Source: Streptomyces bottropensis ATCC 25435 (GTDB lineage: Bacteria; Actinomycetota; Actinomycetes; Streptomycetales; Streptomycetaceae). From it: 64,000 bases of DNA. The notes beneath the pieces were generated by a model. The model searched no databases. It saw only the letters and a list, made by a program, of their open reading frames with translations, and was not told the origin of the DNA. The stretch spans positions 806,001 through 870,000 of the forward strand of contig NZ_KB911581.1 of NCBI RefSeq assembly GCF_000383595.1, given 5' to 3'. The position numbers and the translations under genes were made by a program. Positions 35,612 to 43,551 of this stretch are shown in pieces (position 1 is the stretch's first letter; every line of letters starts with the position of its first letter).

Positions 35612-37407
35612 GGTACCTTGGTCGTGTGAGCCTTACTCCACGGGCGGGGGTTCAGGCCCCGGAGCACGTCGCAACCGTGCTCCGGGTAGCCGCAGGATAT
35701 ACCCGCCAGTCAAAAGCCAAATCGGACAAGTCGGAAGCCAGTCCGAAGACGCAGGATGAAGCGACGGAGAGAAAGGCGCGAGAGCGCGGCAGCTCGTTCA
35801 AGGGGCACTATCGCGACATCGGGGTCTCTGGATACGACCCGAGCGTCAACAGGAAAGCCTTCGAGCGGCTTCTCAATGACTGCCGTGACGGCTTAGTGCA
35901 CGAGATCATCGTCTTCAACGTCACGCGTTTCTCTCGTCGAGAGCCAAAGGACGCTATCCCGATCGTCCTCGAACTGTTCTCGCTCGGCGTGACCATCACA
36001 TCTGTGTCGGAGGGTTCGTTCTCTCCTGACAACACGATGGAACTGATCATGCTGATCATGCGCCTTGATGCCGCGCACACGGACAGCAAGAACAAGAGTC
36101 AGACGATTTCGAGCGTGAAGAAATCTGCAAAGGAACTTGGCGGGTGGACGGGAGGCGCCGTCCCGTACGGGCTGGAGTCCTACCCCGAATCGATTAGTTA
36201 CATCGGTGACGACGGTAAGCAGGCCGCAATCACAATTCGCCGCCTCCGTCCCGCTTCCGTTCAGGAAGACGGAACCGATCAGGCGGGCGAAGTACTGAAG
36301 ATGGTAGACCGCATCTTCGAGTACAAGGACAGGCCGTGGACGGGAAAGCAGAATGCTCACCCGGCGTCAGTGGGCGCCATCGTGGCGTGGCTCAACAGTC
36401 GCCAAGTCGTCACACAGAATGGCGGAATGTGGCGCGAGCGGACCGTCAAACGGCTGCTGACTGATCCGCGCATCGCGGGAATGTCCGCCGAGCCCGTCTA
36501 TGCGACGGACGCAGACGGTAATCCGACGCGGAATGTCAGCGGATACCGCATCATCCGTGACGGAAACGAAGATCCGATCAGCATCGGGGAAGCGCTGATC
36601 CCGTCAGGCAAGTTCTTCGAACTACAGGACTGGTTGTCGGGGCGTGGCCGGGGTTCCCGGGGCGGGACGGTCAGTAAGTACGTCATGACGGCCATGGAGC
36701 GGCTCTACTGCGAGTGCGGACGCCCCATGACCGGCTCGCGCGACGTCTACAAGTGCTCGCGTCCGTCGGGCGTGGTGGAGCCGGGCACGCATGAGGGAGG
36801 GAGCACGATCCAACAGAAGGACGTGGATACGTACGTGGCCGCTCGCATCATGGCCGCCATCGGCAACGCCGACGGGGACGACCCCGAGACGATGGACATC
36901 ATCGTCGAAGCAATGTCGCGCCTCGCTCGGATGACGGAGAACCCGGAGGCGCGAAGCGCCCGTGCGGCACTGCTTGGCGAGCGTGCTCAGGTCGTGCGGT
37001 CGATCGAGCAGCTCTACAGCGACCTTAAGATCGGGATCTACGACGGAGAGATCGGGCGCCGTCAGTTCCTGGCCGACAAGCAGTCGCTTGAGAACCGCTT
37101 GAAGGGGCTCGACGAGAAGATCCGGGAAGTCGGATCCCCGGACCTCCCGCCGCTTCCCATCGAGCAATGGGGAGCGTCGGAGGACGGCGACCCCGTCGGC
37201 CCAACGTCGTGGTGGGCGCGAGCCGACGTCGAAGACCGCCGGATGCTCGTTCAACTCTTCGTCGACAGGGTTGAGGTGTCCAAGGCGGCGGGGCGGGGCG
37301 GATTCTCGCCCTCGTGCAAGGTAGAGGACCGCGTCAAGGTGCGCATGGCGTCGGCGCGTGCCAACGACGAGGGCGCGGAGGCCCTCGCTCAGATGACAGC
37401 CGCATAG
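35602..37407 (+). CDS. int: Large serine integrase, phiC31/TG1-like
   Basis: 601 residues from ATG 35602. Catalytic Ser37 is in AAGYTRQSKAKSD; the resolvase domain continues with DIGVSGYDPSVNRKAFERLL, FNVTRFSRREPKDAIPIVLELFSLGVTI and MLIMRLDAAHTDSKNKSQTI. The recombinase domain, zinc ribbon (MERLYCECGRPMTGSRD and YKCSRP), a coiled-coil region and the C-terminal GPTSWWARADVEDRRMLVQLFVDRVEV follow in phiC31 order. GTG 35626 and GTG 35677 are shorter start options, and the last puts Ser near position 12 as in phiC31. GC is lower than in neighbouring genes. It begins 5 bp from the left core. Confidence 0.95.
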   Translation: MQLGYLGRVSLTPRAGVQAPEHVATVLRVAAGYTRQSKAKSDKSEASPKTQDEATERKARERGSSFKGHYRDIGVSGYDPSVNRKAFERLLNDCRDGLVHEIIVFNVTRFSRREPKDAIPIVLELFSLGVTITSVSEGSFSPDNTMELIMLIMRLDAAHTDSKNKSQTISSVKKSAKELGGWTGGAVPYGLESYPESISYIGDDGKQAAITIRRLRPASVQEDGTDQAGEVLKMVDRIFEYKDRPWTGKQNAHPASVGAIVAWLNSRQVVTQNGGMWRERTVKRLLTDPRIAGMSAEPVYATDADGNPTRNVSGYRIIRDGNEDPISIGEALIPSGKFFELQDWLSGRGRGSRGGTVSKYVMTAMERLYCECGRPMTGSRDVYKCSRPSGVVEPGTHEGGSTIQQKDVDTYVAARIMAAIGNADGDDPETMDIIVEAMSRLARMTENPEARSARAALLGERAQVVRSIEQLYSDLKIGIYDGEIGRRQFLADKQSLENRLKGLDEKIREVGSPDLPPLPIEQWGASEDGDPVGPTSWWARADVEDRRMLVQLFVDRVEVSKAAGRGGFSPSCKVEDRVKVRMASARANDEGAEALAQMTAA

Positions 37408-37448
37408 CCCCGATCTTCCTAGCGCTGTGACCACGTAGGTTCGCCGGG

Positions 37449-38496
37449 TTGACGGTCGCGACGGTTGAATGTGCGGTGATGCTGCCGGCCTCGGCGGGCG
37501 GGAACCGGGTGCCGGTGATCGCCCAGCTGGTCCAGGCGGACGAGGACACCGTGCGCGATGTGATCCACCGGTTCAACGAGATCGGCCTGGCCTGCCTGGA
37601 CCCTCAGTGGGCGGGAGACGGCGGGAGACTGTCCCCGCCTGCTCAGCCCTGACGACGAGGACTTCGTCATCCGGTCGGCCACCACTCGCCCCACCAGGCT
37701 CGGCCAGCCCTTCACTCGCTGGTCGATCCGCCAACTCGCCGCTTACCTGCGGAAAGTGCATGGACGCGTCATCCGTATCGGCCGTGAAGCCTTACGGTGC
37801 CTGCTCCTGCGCCGCGGCATCACCTTCCAGCACACCAAGACCTGGAAGAAATCGCCGGATCCCGACCGCGACGCCAAGCTCAACCGCATTGAGCAGGTGC
37901 TGGACCGAATCCCCGACCGAGTCTTCGCCTTCGACGAGTTCGGGCACTTGGGGATCCGGCCCACCGCGGGCTCCTGCTGGGCGAAGCAGGGCAAGCCCAA
38001 CCGGCTGCCGGCGACCTACCGCCGCACCCACGGCGTCGCCTACTTCCACGGCTGCTGCTCCGTCGGGGACGACCGTCTGTGGGGCGTCACCGCCGTCGCA
38101 GAGGCACCGCCAACACCTTGGCGGCGCTGAAGTCGATCCGCGCAGCCCGACCCGACGGCGCCCCGATCTACACCATCCGGGACAACCTCTCCGCCCACAC
38201 CGGCGCGGACATCCGCCGCCGGGCGAAGAGGAACAAGGTCGAGCTGTGCTTCACCCCGACCTACGCCTCCTGGGCCAACCCCATCGAGGCCCACATCGGC
38301 CCGCTGCGGCAGTTCACCCTGGCCGACTCCCACCACCGCAGCCACCCCGCGCAGACCCAGGCACTGCACCGCTACCTGCGCCGGCGCCAACGCCCGCCAC
38401 CCCGACGTCCGCGCCCCCCAACGCAAAGAACGCGCCCGCATCCGCAGCGAGAAGGGCATCCGCTGGGGCGGACGCCCTCTGCCCAACGCGGCCTGA
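37449..38496 (+). pseudogene. Decayed IS630-family transposase
   Basis: Pieces of one DDE transposase in three successive frames. 37449 to about 37640 gives the HTH part (VIAQLVQADEDTVRDVIHRFNEIGLACLDP). About 37642-38130 gives DEDFVIRSATTRPTRLGQPFTRWSIRQLAAYL and FAFDEFGHLG (first Asp). Near 38100 the frame changes to give IYTIRDNLSAHTGADIRR (second Asp) and YASWANPIEAHIGPLRQF (Glu). A further shift near 38385 leads to RKERARIRSEKGIRWGG and the stop at 38496. At least three frameshifts, so inactive. I could not identify terminal inverted repeats. Confidence 0.85.
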
Positions 38497-38528
38497 CCAG
38501 AAGCCGGGCCGACATCCTCGGCACATCA

Positions 38529-39380
38529 CTAACCGACCCGCTGCATCGCCTTCCGGTGCCGTTCCGCCATCGCGGCCCCGGACTCGCGGCGGGCCATCCT
38601 GCGCAGGACCGACGGTGCGAGGAGCAGCCCGGCGACTGCCCAGGCACCCAGTACGCCCGCTGTCTCCAGGTGCCGCCAGGAATCGCCGATCTCGGCGGCG
38701 ACCGCATCGGCCGGCAGCAGCGCCGAGCGGAGACCGAGGCCGAGCCAGTACACGGGGAAGATCTGCCCGACGATCTGCAGCCACTCGGGCAGCTCGGACA
38801 GGGGGAAGTAGATCCCGGAGATCACGATGAGTCCCATCACCGGGAGCATCAGCAAGCCGACGGTGCGCGGACTGCTGACCAGTGAGCCGATGACGGCCCC
38901 GATCGGCAGGGTCGCCAGGAGACCCAGCGGCATCACCCACACCAGCGTCAGCAGCGCTCCACCGCCCTGCCGGGCCACCCCGTCCACCAGAAACATGCCG
39001 ACGGCGAAGGGGAGGGCCATGGAGAGCAGAGCCGTGCCCGACACCATGATGATCTTGCCGACCAGGTGGCCGACCATGCCGTGCGGCACGGCCTTGGCCC
39101 GCAGCAGGGTGCCGTCCTCGCGTTCGGTCGCGAGCAGCTGTGCCGTGGTCATCATGCCGGTGAACGCGAGCGTCATGCCCATCATGCTCGGCAGCATGAA
39201 CGCGCCGATCGAGATGCCGGTGCCCTTCAGCGGGTCGTCCTTGAGCAGGAACAGCGGCACGAGGAGCATGACCGTCCAGAGTACGTAGCCGAACACGTCC
39301 TGGCCGGTGGTGAGGGTCTGCCGGAGTTCGGTCCAGCCGCGCCGCACTCCTACTCCCGCCGCGTACCACACCGGACTCAT
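38529..39380 (-). CDS. ABC-2 type transporter permease
   Basis: 283 residues with about six membrane helices (VLWTVMLLVPLFLL, IGAFMLPSMMGMTLAFTGMM, LLSMALPFAVGMFLV, LVWVMPLGLLATLPIGAVIG, LLMLPVMGLIVISGIYFP, AGVLGAWAVAGLLLAPSV) and the ABC-2 loop TEREDGTLLRAKAVPHGM. It pairs with the ATPase that overlaps it by 4 bp upstream. Probably a drug or lipid exporter that is cargo of the element. Confidence 0.9.
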   Translation of the reverse strand: MSPVWYAAGVGVRRGWTELRQTLTTGQDVFGYVLWTVMLLVPLFLLKDDPLKGTGISIGAFMLPSMMGMTLAFTGMMTTAQLLATEREDGTLLRAKAVPHGMVGHLVGKIIMVSGTALLSMALPFAVGMFLVDGVARQGGGALLTLVWVMPLGLLATLPIGAVIGSLVSSPRTVGLLMLPVMGLIVISGIYFPLSELPEWLQIVGQIFPVYWLGLGLRSALLPADAVAAEIGDSWRHLETAGVLGAWAVAGLLLAPSVLRRMARRESGAAMAERHRKAMQRVG

Positions 39381-40348
39381 CGCGATCCCTCCCCGAAAAC
39401 GTGCACCGCCCGCTCAGCGGGAACGCTCCCCGCCTCGAGCTCCCGCACCATCGTCAAGTAGGTGTCCTCCAAGCTCGCCCGGCGCACCTCCAGCCCGCCG
39501 ATCGCCTCGCCGTGCTCCTCGAACAGCCGACGGACTAACCGGGTGGGCTCGGCCGTCGCCTCCTCGAAGGGCCGCCCGTCCCGCGTCCAGCGCACAGTGG
39601 CCTCCGCCGATGCCTGCCGCGACAGCTCCTCGGCCGAGCCATCGGCCACGATCCGGCCACCGGCCAGAATCAGGATCCGGTCGGCGAGCCTCTCCGCCTC
39701 GGCAAGGTCGTGCGTGGTCAGCAGAACCGTGGTGTTCTCGTCCGCCAGCCCGCGTACCAGGCCGTGGAACTCGTTCCTCGCCTCCGGGTCCAGACCCGCC
39801 GTCGGCTCGTCCAGAAACAGCACCTCGGGTCTGCCTACGATGCCGACGGCCACGTCGAAACGCCTGCGCTGCCCGCCGGACAGAGTTCCGACCCGCTTGT
39901 CCGCCTGCTCGGTCAGACCCACTGCGGCGAGGAGCTCGTCAACGTCCCACGGCCGCCGCACGTGGGCGGTGGAGTACGGCGCGTAGTACGAGCCAAGATG
40001 GGCCAGAAGTTCCCGCACCCGCCACTTGCCGTGGTCACGCCAGGACTGCAACACGATGCCCAGGCGGGCACGCCACCGCTCATCCCCGCCTGCCGGATCG
40101 GTGCCGAGGACGGTCACGTCCCCGGCCGAGCGCATCCGGAAGCCTTCCAAGACCTCGATCGTGGTCGTCTTGCCCGCGCCGTTCGGGCCGAGCAGCAGGA
40201 CGACTTCGCCGCACCGGGCCGTGAAGTCGACCCCCTTCAAAACGTCCTGGCTGCGGTAGCGCATCCGCAGATCCCGTACGTCGATGACCGTGTCGCTCCC
40301 TGGCGGTGGACTGCTCCCAACCCCGGATAAGGCGTGAGTGGTCGTCAT
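39377..40348 (-). CDS. ABC transporter ATP-binding protein
   Basis: 323 residues of DrrA/NatA type: Walker A LLGPNGAGKTTTIEVLEGF, signature VGTLSGGQRRRFDVAVGI, Walker B EVLFLDEPTAGLDPEARNEF, switch His in LLTTHDLAEAERL. The C-terminal 90 residues (VRWTRDGRPFEEATAEPTRLV, then LEVRRASLEDTYLTMVRELEAG) are the usual regulatory extension. Start ATG 40348; its stop overlaps the permease ATG (ATGA). Substrate unknown. Confidence 0.93.
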   Translation of the reverse strand: MTTTHALSGVGSSPPPGSDTVIDVRDLRMRYRSQDVLKGVDFTARCGEVVLLLGPNGAGKTTTIEVLEGFRMRSAGDVTVLGTDPAGGDERWRARLGIVLQSWRDHGKWRVRELLAHLGSYYAPYSTAHVRRPWDVDELLAAVGLTEQADKRVGTLSGGQRRRFDVAVGIVGRPEVLFLDEPTAGLDPEARNEFHGLVRGLADENTTVLLTTHDLAEAERLADRILILAGGRIVADGSAEELSRQASAEATVRWTRDGRPFEEATAEPTRLVRRLFEEHGEAIGGLEVRRASLEDTYLTMVRELEAGSVPAERAVHVFGEGSR

Positions 40349-40496
40349 CGGTGTTCCCCCGTCCGTCTCGTGGTCCGTTCTCTGGGATCAGGGGCCGGGG
40401 GCCGCGCCGACGTCCGTGGTCATGAGACGTGTCTACGGCTGTGGCTGCCGTTGCCACCTGGCAGCAGCGATTCGGGCCCTCCCGGACGAACACATT

Positions 40497-40506
40497 ACCG
40501 AACGGT
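40497..40506 (-). promoter_or_regulatory. Possible operator at the ABC operon promoter
   Basis: accg-aa-cggt arms lie directly beside a taatgt -10-like hexamer on the minus strand, about 150 bp before the ABC ATPase start. TetR-type repressors often bind such sites, but none is encoded in the element. Weak support. Confidence 0.3.
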
Positions 40507-40569
40507 TCAGTTGTCTCATCCTGTTCCACCGACCCGGCGAACGTTGCGAGTCAGAGCACTAGCCGCAGC

Positions 40570-40603
40570 AAGAACCCCCGTCGGGATCTCGACGGGGGTT
40601 CTT
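40570..40603 (-). terminator. Strong terminator behind the small element gene
   Basis: A perfect 14 bp stem, aagaacccccgtcg with cgacgggggttctt, around a 6 base loop; T-rich on its right side and A-rich on its left, so it can work both ways. It begins 6 bp past the stop of the gene at 40610-40780. Confidence 0.85.
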
Positions 40604-40609
40604 GTTCCC

Positions 40610-40780
40610 CTACTCCGGCGGCTCGCTCCACGGGCCGGCTGGAGGCCGCTCAGGAAGCTTGGCGCCTGGCCGACGCATGTACCACCGGATGAACTCGCGG
40701 ATGACTTGTGTGCGTGGGTTGCGTCCAGTGGGGCGCATGGTCTTCGCGGCGTCCCCGAAGGGTGCCCACTCGTCCCGCAT
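40610..40780 (-). CDS. Small basic protein, possible ribbon-helix-helix type
   Basis: 56 residues starting MRDEWAPFGDAAKTM and ending PERPPAGPWSEPPE, with the central segment RTQVIREFIRWYMRRPGAK. The start follows ggaaggggg at good spacing, and a strong terminator follows within 6 bp, which together make it a convincing gene although it is short. The VIREFIRWYxRRPGAKLPERP pattern resembles short DNA-binding proteins of Streptomyces phages and plasmids; I cannot name the family. It may be a regulator or excision factor of the element; that is inference. Confidence 0.7.
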   Translation of the reverse strand: MRDEWAPFGDAAKTMRPTGRNPRTQVIREFIRWYMRRPGAKLPERPPAGPWSEPPE

Positions 40781-40826
40781 CCCCCTTCCTGTGTTTCCCA
40801 GGCTGCAGGGAGGAGAGGGCGAAGGT

Positions 40827-40875
40827 GAAGCCCCGTCTGTCCAGCCGAATCGCTACGGCCGACAGGCGGGGCTTC
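40827..40875. terminator. Terminator between the element cargo and hemL
   Basis: gaagccccgtctgtc pairs with gacaggcggggcttc (one G-U pair) around a 19 base loop. It lies 86 bp before the hemL ATG, so hemL must be transcribed from a promoter in 40876-40960. The arm begins with the same octamer GAAGCCCC as the attachment core. Confidence 0.75.
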
Positions 40876-40960
40876 TTCATACTTGTGCGACGACGCGGCT
40901 TAGGGGCCCTGGCCTACGCTGGTGACGTCAGCCGTCCGCCTCGACGAGAAACCGCAGGCC

Positions 40961-42280
40961 ATGCCAGAACTGCCCTATAGCTATGAAGCCCCAGTTTCGC
41001 AGACTCTTTTCGAGCGCGCGGCGGCCGTCACGCCCGGCGGCGTGAACTCTCCCGTGCGCGCCTTCCGCGCCGTGGGCGGTACGCCCCGGTTCATGGTGTC
41101 CGGTACCGGTCCGTATCTGACGGACGCCGACGGCCGCGAGTACGTAGATCTTGTGTGTTCGTGGGGTCCTATGATCCTCGGACACTCCCGTCCCGAGGTC
41201 ATCGCCGCCGTGTCGGAGGCCGTCGCGCGCGGCACCTCCTTCGGTACGCCCGGTGAGGGCGAGGTCGCGCTCGCCGAGGAGATGGTGGACCGGGTCGGAC
41301 CGCTGGAGCAGGTGCGGCTGGTGTCCAGCGGGACCGAGGCCACCATGTCCGCGATCCGGCTTGCCCGTGGCTTCACCGGCCGCGCCAAGGTCGTGAAGTT
41401 CGCCGGGTGTTACCACGGTCACGTCGACTCGCTGCTCGCCGCCGCCGGCTCCGGGGTCGCCACGTTCGCGCTCCCCGACACCCCGGGCGTCACCGGCGCC
41501 CAGGCCGGCGACACCATCGTGCTGCCCTACAACGACCTCGACGCCGTGCGGGCCGCGTTCGCCGCCCACCCCGGTGAGATCGCCTGCGTCATCACCGAGG
41601 CCTCCCCGGGCAACATGGGCGTCGTACCGCCGCTGCCGGGCTTCAACCAGGGCCTCAAGGACGTGTGTGCCGAGCACGGCGCCCTGTTCGTCTCCGACGA
41701 GGTCATGACCGGGTTCCGCACCAGCCGGGCCGGATGGTTCGGCATCGACGGGGTCGTCCCCGACCTCATGACCTTCGGCAAGGTCATGGGCGGTGGCTTC
41801 CCCGCCGCCGCCTTCGGGGGGCGGGCCGACGTGATGGCGTACCTCGCGCCCGCCGGACCCGTCTACCAGGCCGGCACGCTCTCCGGGAACCCGGTCGCGA
41901 CCGCCGCCGGGCTCGCGCAGCTGCGGCTGCTGGACGCGGCGGCCTACGACGTCGTCGACGCCGTGTCGCGGCGGATCCAGGGGCTCGTCTCGGAGGCGCT
42001 CACCAAGGAGGGCGTCGCGCACACGGTGCAGAACGCCTCCAACATGTTCTCCGTGTTCTTCACGGACACGCCCGTGCGGAACTACGAGGAGGCCAAGGCG
42101 CAGGAGTCGTTCCGCTTCAACGCCTTCTTCCACTCGATGCTGTCGCAGGGCGTCTATTTGCCGCCGTCGTCGTTCGAGTCGTGGTTCGTGTCGACCGCGC
42201 ACGACGATCGGGCGGTTCAGCGGATCGCCGACGCCCTTCCGGCGGCGGCGCGGGCAGCAGCGGAGGCTTCGGCAGCATGA
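40961..42280 (+). CDS. hemL: Glutamate-1-semialdehyde 2,1-aminomutase
   Basis: 439 residues; converts glutamate-1-semialdehyde to 5-aminolevulinate for heme, siroheme and B12. Signatures: [58 protein letters not shown], and [19 protein letters not shown] with the PLP Lys. The first eight residues MPELPYSY come from the integrated element and replace the native VSYPY; from GAA (40985) on the sequence is native. GTG 40922 is a longer start. The ribosome-binding site before ATG 40961 is weak. Overlaps the next gene by ATGA. Confidence 0.96.
   Translation: MPELPYSYEAPVSQTLFERAAAVTPGGVNSPVRAFRAVGGTPRFMVSGTGPYLTDADGREYVDLVCSWGPMILGHSRPEVIAAVSEAVARGTSFGTPGEGEVALAEEMVDRVGPLEQVRLVSSGTEATMSAIRLARGFTGRAKVVKFAGCYHGHVDSLLAAAGSGVATFALPDTPGVTGAQAGDTIVLPYNDLDAVRAAFAAHPGEIACVITEASPGNMGVVPPLPGFNQGLKDVCAEHGALFVSDEVMTGFRTSRAGWFGIDGVVPDLMTFGKVMGGGFPAAAFGGRADVMAYLAPAGPVYQAGTLSGNPVATAAGLAQLRLLDAAAYDVVDAVSRRIQGLVSEALTKEGVAHTVQNASNMFSVFFTDTPVRNYEEAKAQESFRFNAFFHSMLSQGVYLPPSSFESWFVSTAHDDRAVQRIADALPAAARAAAEASAA
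40985..40994. other. Right attachment core, inside hemL
   Basis: GAAGCCCCAG, codons GAA-GCC-CCA plus one base of the next codon. To the left is element sequence that codes LPYSY in the hemL frame. Confidence 0.8.
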
Positions 42281-42951
42281 GTGACATCACGGTCGTCCAC
42301 CTGATGCGGCACGGCGAGGTCGCCAACCCGGACGGGATTCTCTACGGGCGCCTCGACGGCTACCACCTCTCCGACCTCGGGCGCCGGATGGCCGACCGGG
42401 TCGCCGAGCATCTGGCGTCCCGGGACGTCACGCACGTCGGCGCGTCCCCGCTGGAGCGGGCGCAGGAGACGGCGACGCCGGTCGCCAAGGCGCACGGGCT
42501 GGACCTCGCGACCGACGGGCGGCTCATCGAGGCGGACAACGTCTTCCAGGGCAAGACCTTCGGGGTCGGTGACGGCGCGCTGAAGCGGCCGGAGAACTGG
42601 AAGCACCTGGTCAACCCCTTCAAGCCGTCGTGGGGTGAGCCGTACGTCGACCAGGTCGTGCGGATGATGGGGGCGCTCGACGCGGCGAAGGACGCGGCGC
42701 GGGGGCACGAGGCGGTGCTGGTCTCGCACCAGCTGCCGATCTGGATCGTGCGGTCGTACGTCGAGCGGCGGCGGCTCTGGCACGATCCGCGGCGGCGGCA
42801 GTGCACGCTGGCGTCCCTGACGACGTTCACGTACCAGGGCGACAGGATCGTCTCCGTCGGATACAGCGAGCCCGCGCGGGATCTGGTGCCGGCGCATCTG
42901 CTGGCGGGGGCGAAGCCGGTGAAGGGGAAGTCCAAGGCCTTCGGAGCGTGA
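42277..42951 (+). CDS. Histidine phosphatase (phosphoglycerate mutase-like)
   Basis: 224 residues. [35 protein letters not shown] is the RHG catalytic region, [15 protein letters not shown] carries the second Arg, and [18 protein letters not shown] the second His. The [23 protein letters not shown] insert differs from true glycolytic mutases, so this is a general phosphatase of unknown substrate. Translationally coupled to hemL and conserved beside it in streptomycetes. Confidence 0.92.
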   Translation: MSDITVVHLMRHGEVANPDGILYGRLDGYHLSDLGRRMADRVAEHLASRDVTHVGASPLERAQETATPVAKAHGLDLATDGRLIEADNVFQGKTFGVGDGALKRPENWKHLVNPFKPSWGEPYVDQVVRMMGALDAAKDAARGHEAVLVSHQLPIWIVRSYVERRRLWHDPRRRQCTLASLTTFTYQGDRIVSVGYSEPARDLVPAHLLAGAKPVKGKSKAFGA

Positions 42952-43551
42952 GCGCTCCGCTTGGGGTGGGGTGAGGGGTGGGCGTTGGGGGGCTGTGGGC
43001 CGGTGGTGGTGGTCTCGCGCAGTTCCCCGCGCCCCTGACGGGGCCTCTTGTGGGTGGGGTGGTGCGGTTGTCGGGGGCTGCGGGGCGGTGGGGGTGTTTT
43101 GCGCAGTTCCCCGCGCCCCTGAAGGGCTGCCTGCGTCTCCTGGGACGGTGGCCGCGTCCTTGAGGTGCCCTCGTGTGTGGTGGGTGCGGTTGTTCGGGGG
43201 AGTGCGGGGCGGTGGGGGTGTTTTGCGCAGTTCCCCGCGCCCCTGAAGCAGTGCCCGCGCCCCTGGAACACCGGCCGCGCCCCTGCAAGCTGGCCGCGCC
43301 GCCGCGATGCCCCCGTGCGTGGTGGGTGCGGGGGGTGGGGCAAGGGGGCTTAGTGGGGGTGGTCGTGGTTCTCCGCGGTGCTGAGGGGGCTTTGGGGGTT
43401 CCCTGTGGCCCAGGGAAAAGGCTTACCTCGGGTGCGGGGTCGTAAGGGATTCGTGCCGGGTGTAGATCAATGGGAACCCTCTCGTCCTTTCCGGCCTCTC
43501 AGACGGTGTGCTTCACGTGAACTGGTGCGTGGAATGACCGAGGGGGACGTA
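42952..43551. repeat. Spacer with three copies of a 22 bp GC-rich repeat
   Basis: The gcagttccccgcgcccctg element occurs at 43017-43038, 43101-43122 and 43225-43246. The last two are part of a 45 bp direct repeat (43081-43125 and 43205-43249) spaced 124 bp, so a segment was duplicated. Truncated copies (ccgcgcccctg) follow to about 43287. The element is identical to those between argS and lysS. No gene is credible here. The deacetylase promoter should lie after about 43400, where composition becomes less G-rich. Confidence 0.8.

Larger units (their letters stand above)
35588..40994. mobile_element. Integrative element in hemL (5.4 kb, serine-integrase type)
   Basis: Identical 10 bp GAAGCCCCAG copies bound the region: 35588-35597 (left) and 40985-40994 (right). 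Both start on the same hemL codon, GAA. Inside are a phiC31-like integrase reading inward from the left end, a decayed IS630 transposase, an ABC exporter pair and a small gene. No phage structural or conjugation genes are present, so it is a minimal island or a mobilisable satellite. The rejoined circle would give an attP whose arms (ccctatagctat and cttcatgcagttaggg) form an imperfect palindrome around the core, as expected for large serine integrases. Confidence 0.85.

Noticed and set aside
40334..40925. Plus-strand open frames across the end of the element
   Set aside because: They run through two strong terminator hairpins and have no ribosome-binding site, whereas the minus-strand 56-codon gene fits both hairpins.
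35588..40994. A full prophage
   Set aside because: Only 5.4 kb, with no capsid, tail, portal, terminase or lysis genes.
43017..43246. A CRISPR array
   Set aside because: Spacings are irregular (84 and 124 bp), the spacers are themselves repeated, and no cas gene is near.
42971..43445. Several short open frames encoding AQFPAPL-type peptides
   Set aside because: They are translations of the intergenic 22 bp repeat; the same peptide appears wherever the repeat is, in different frames.
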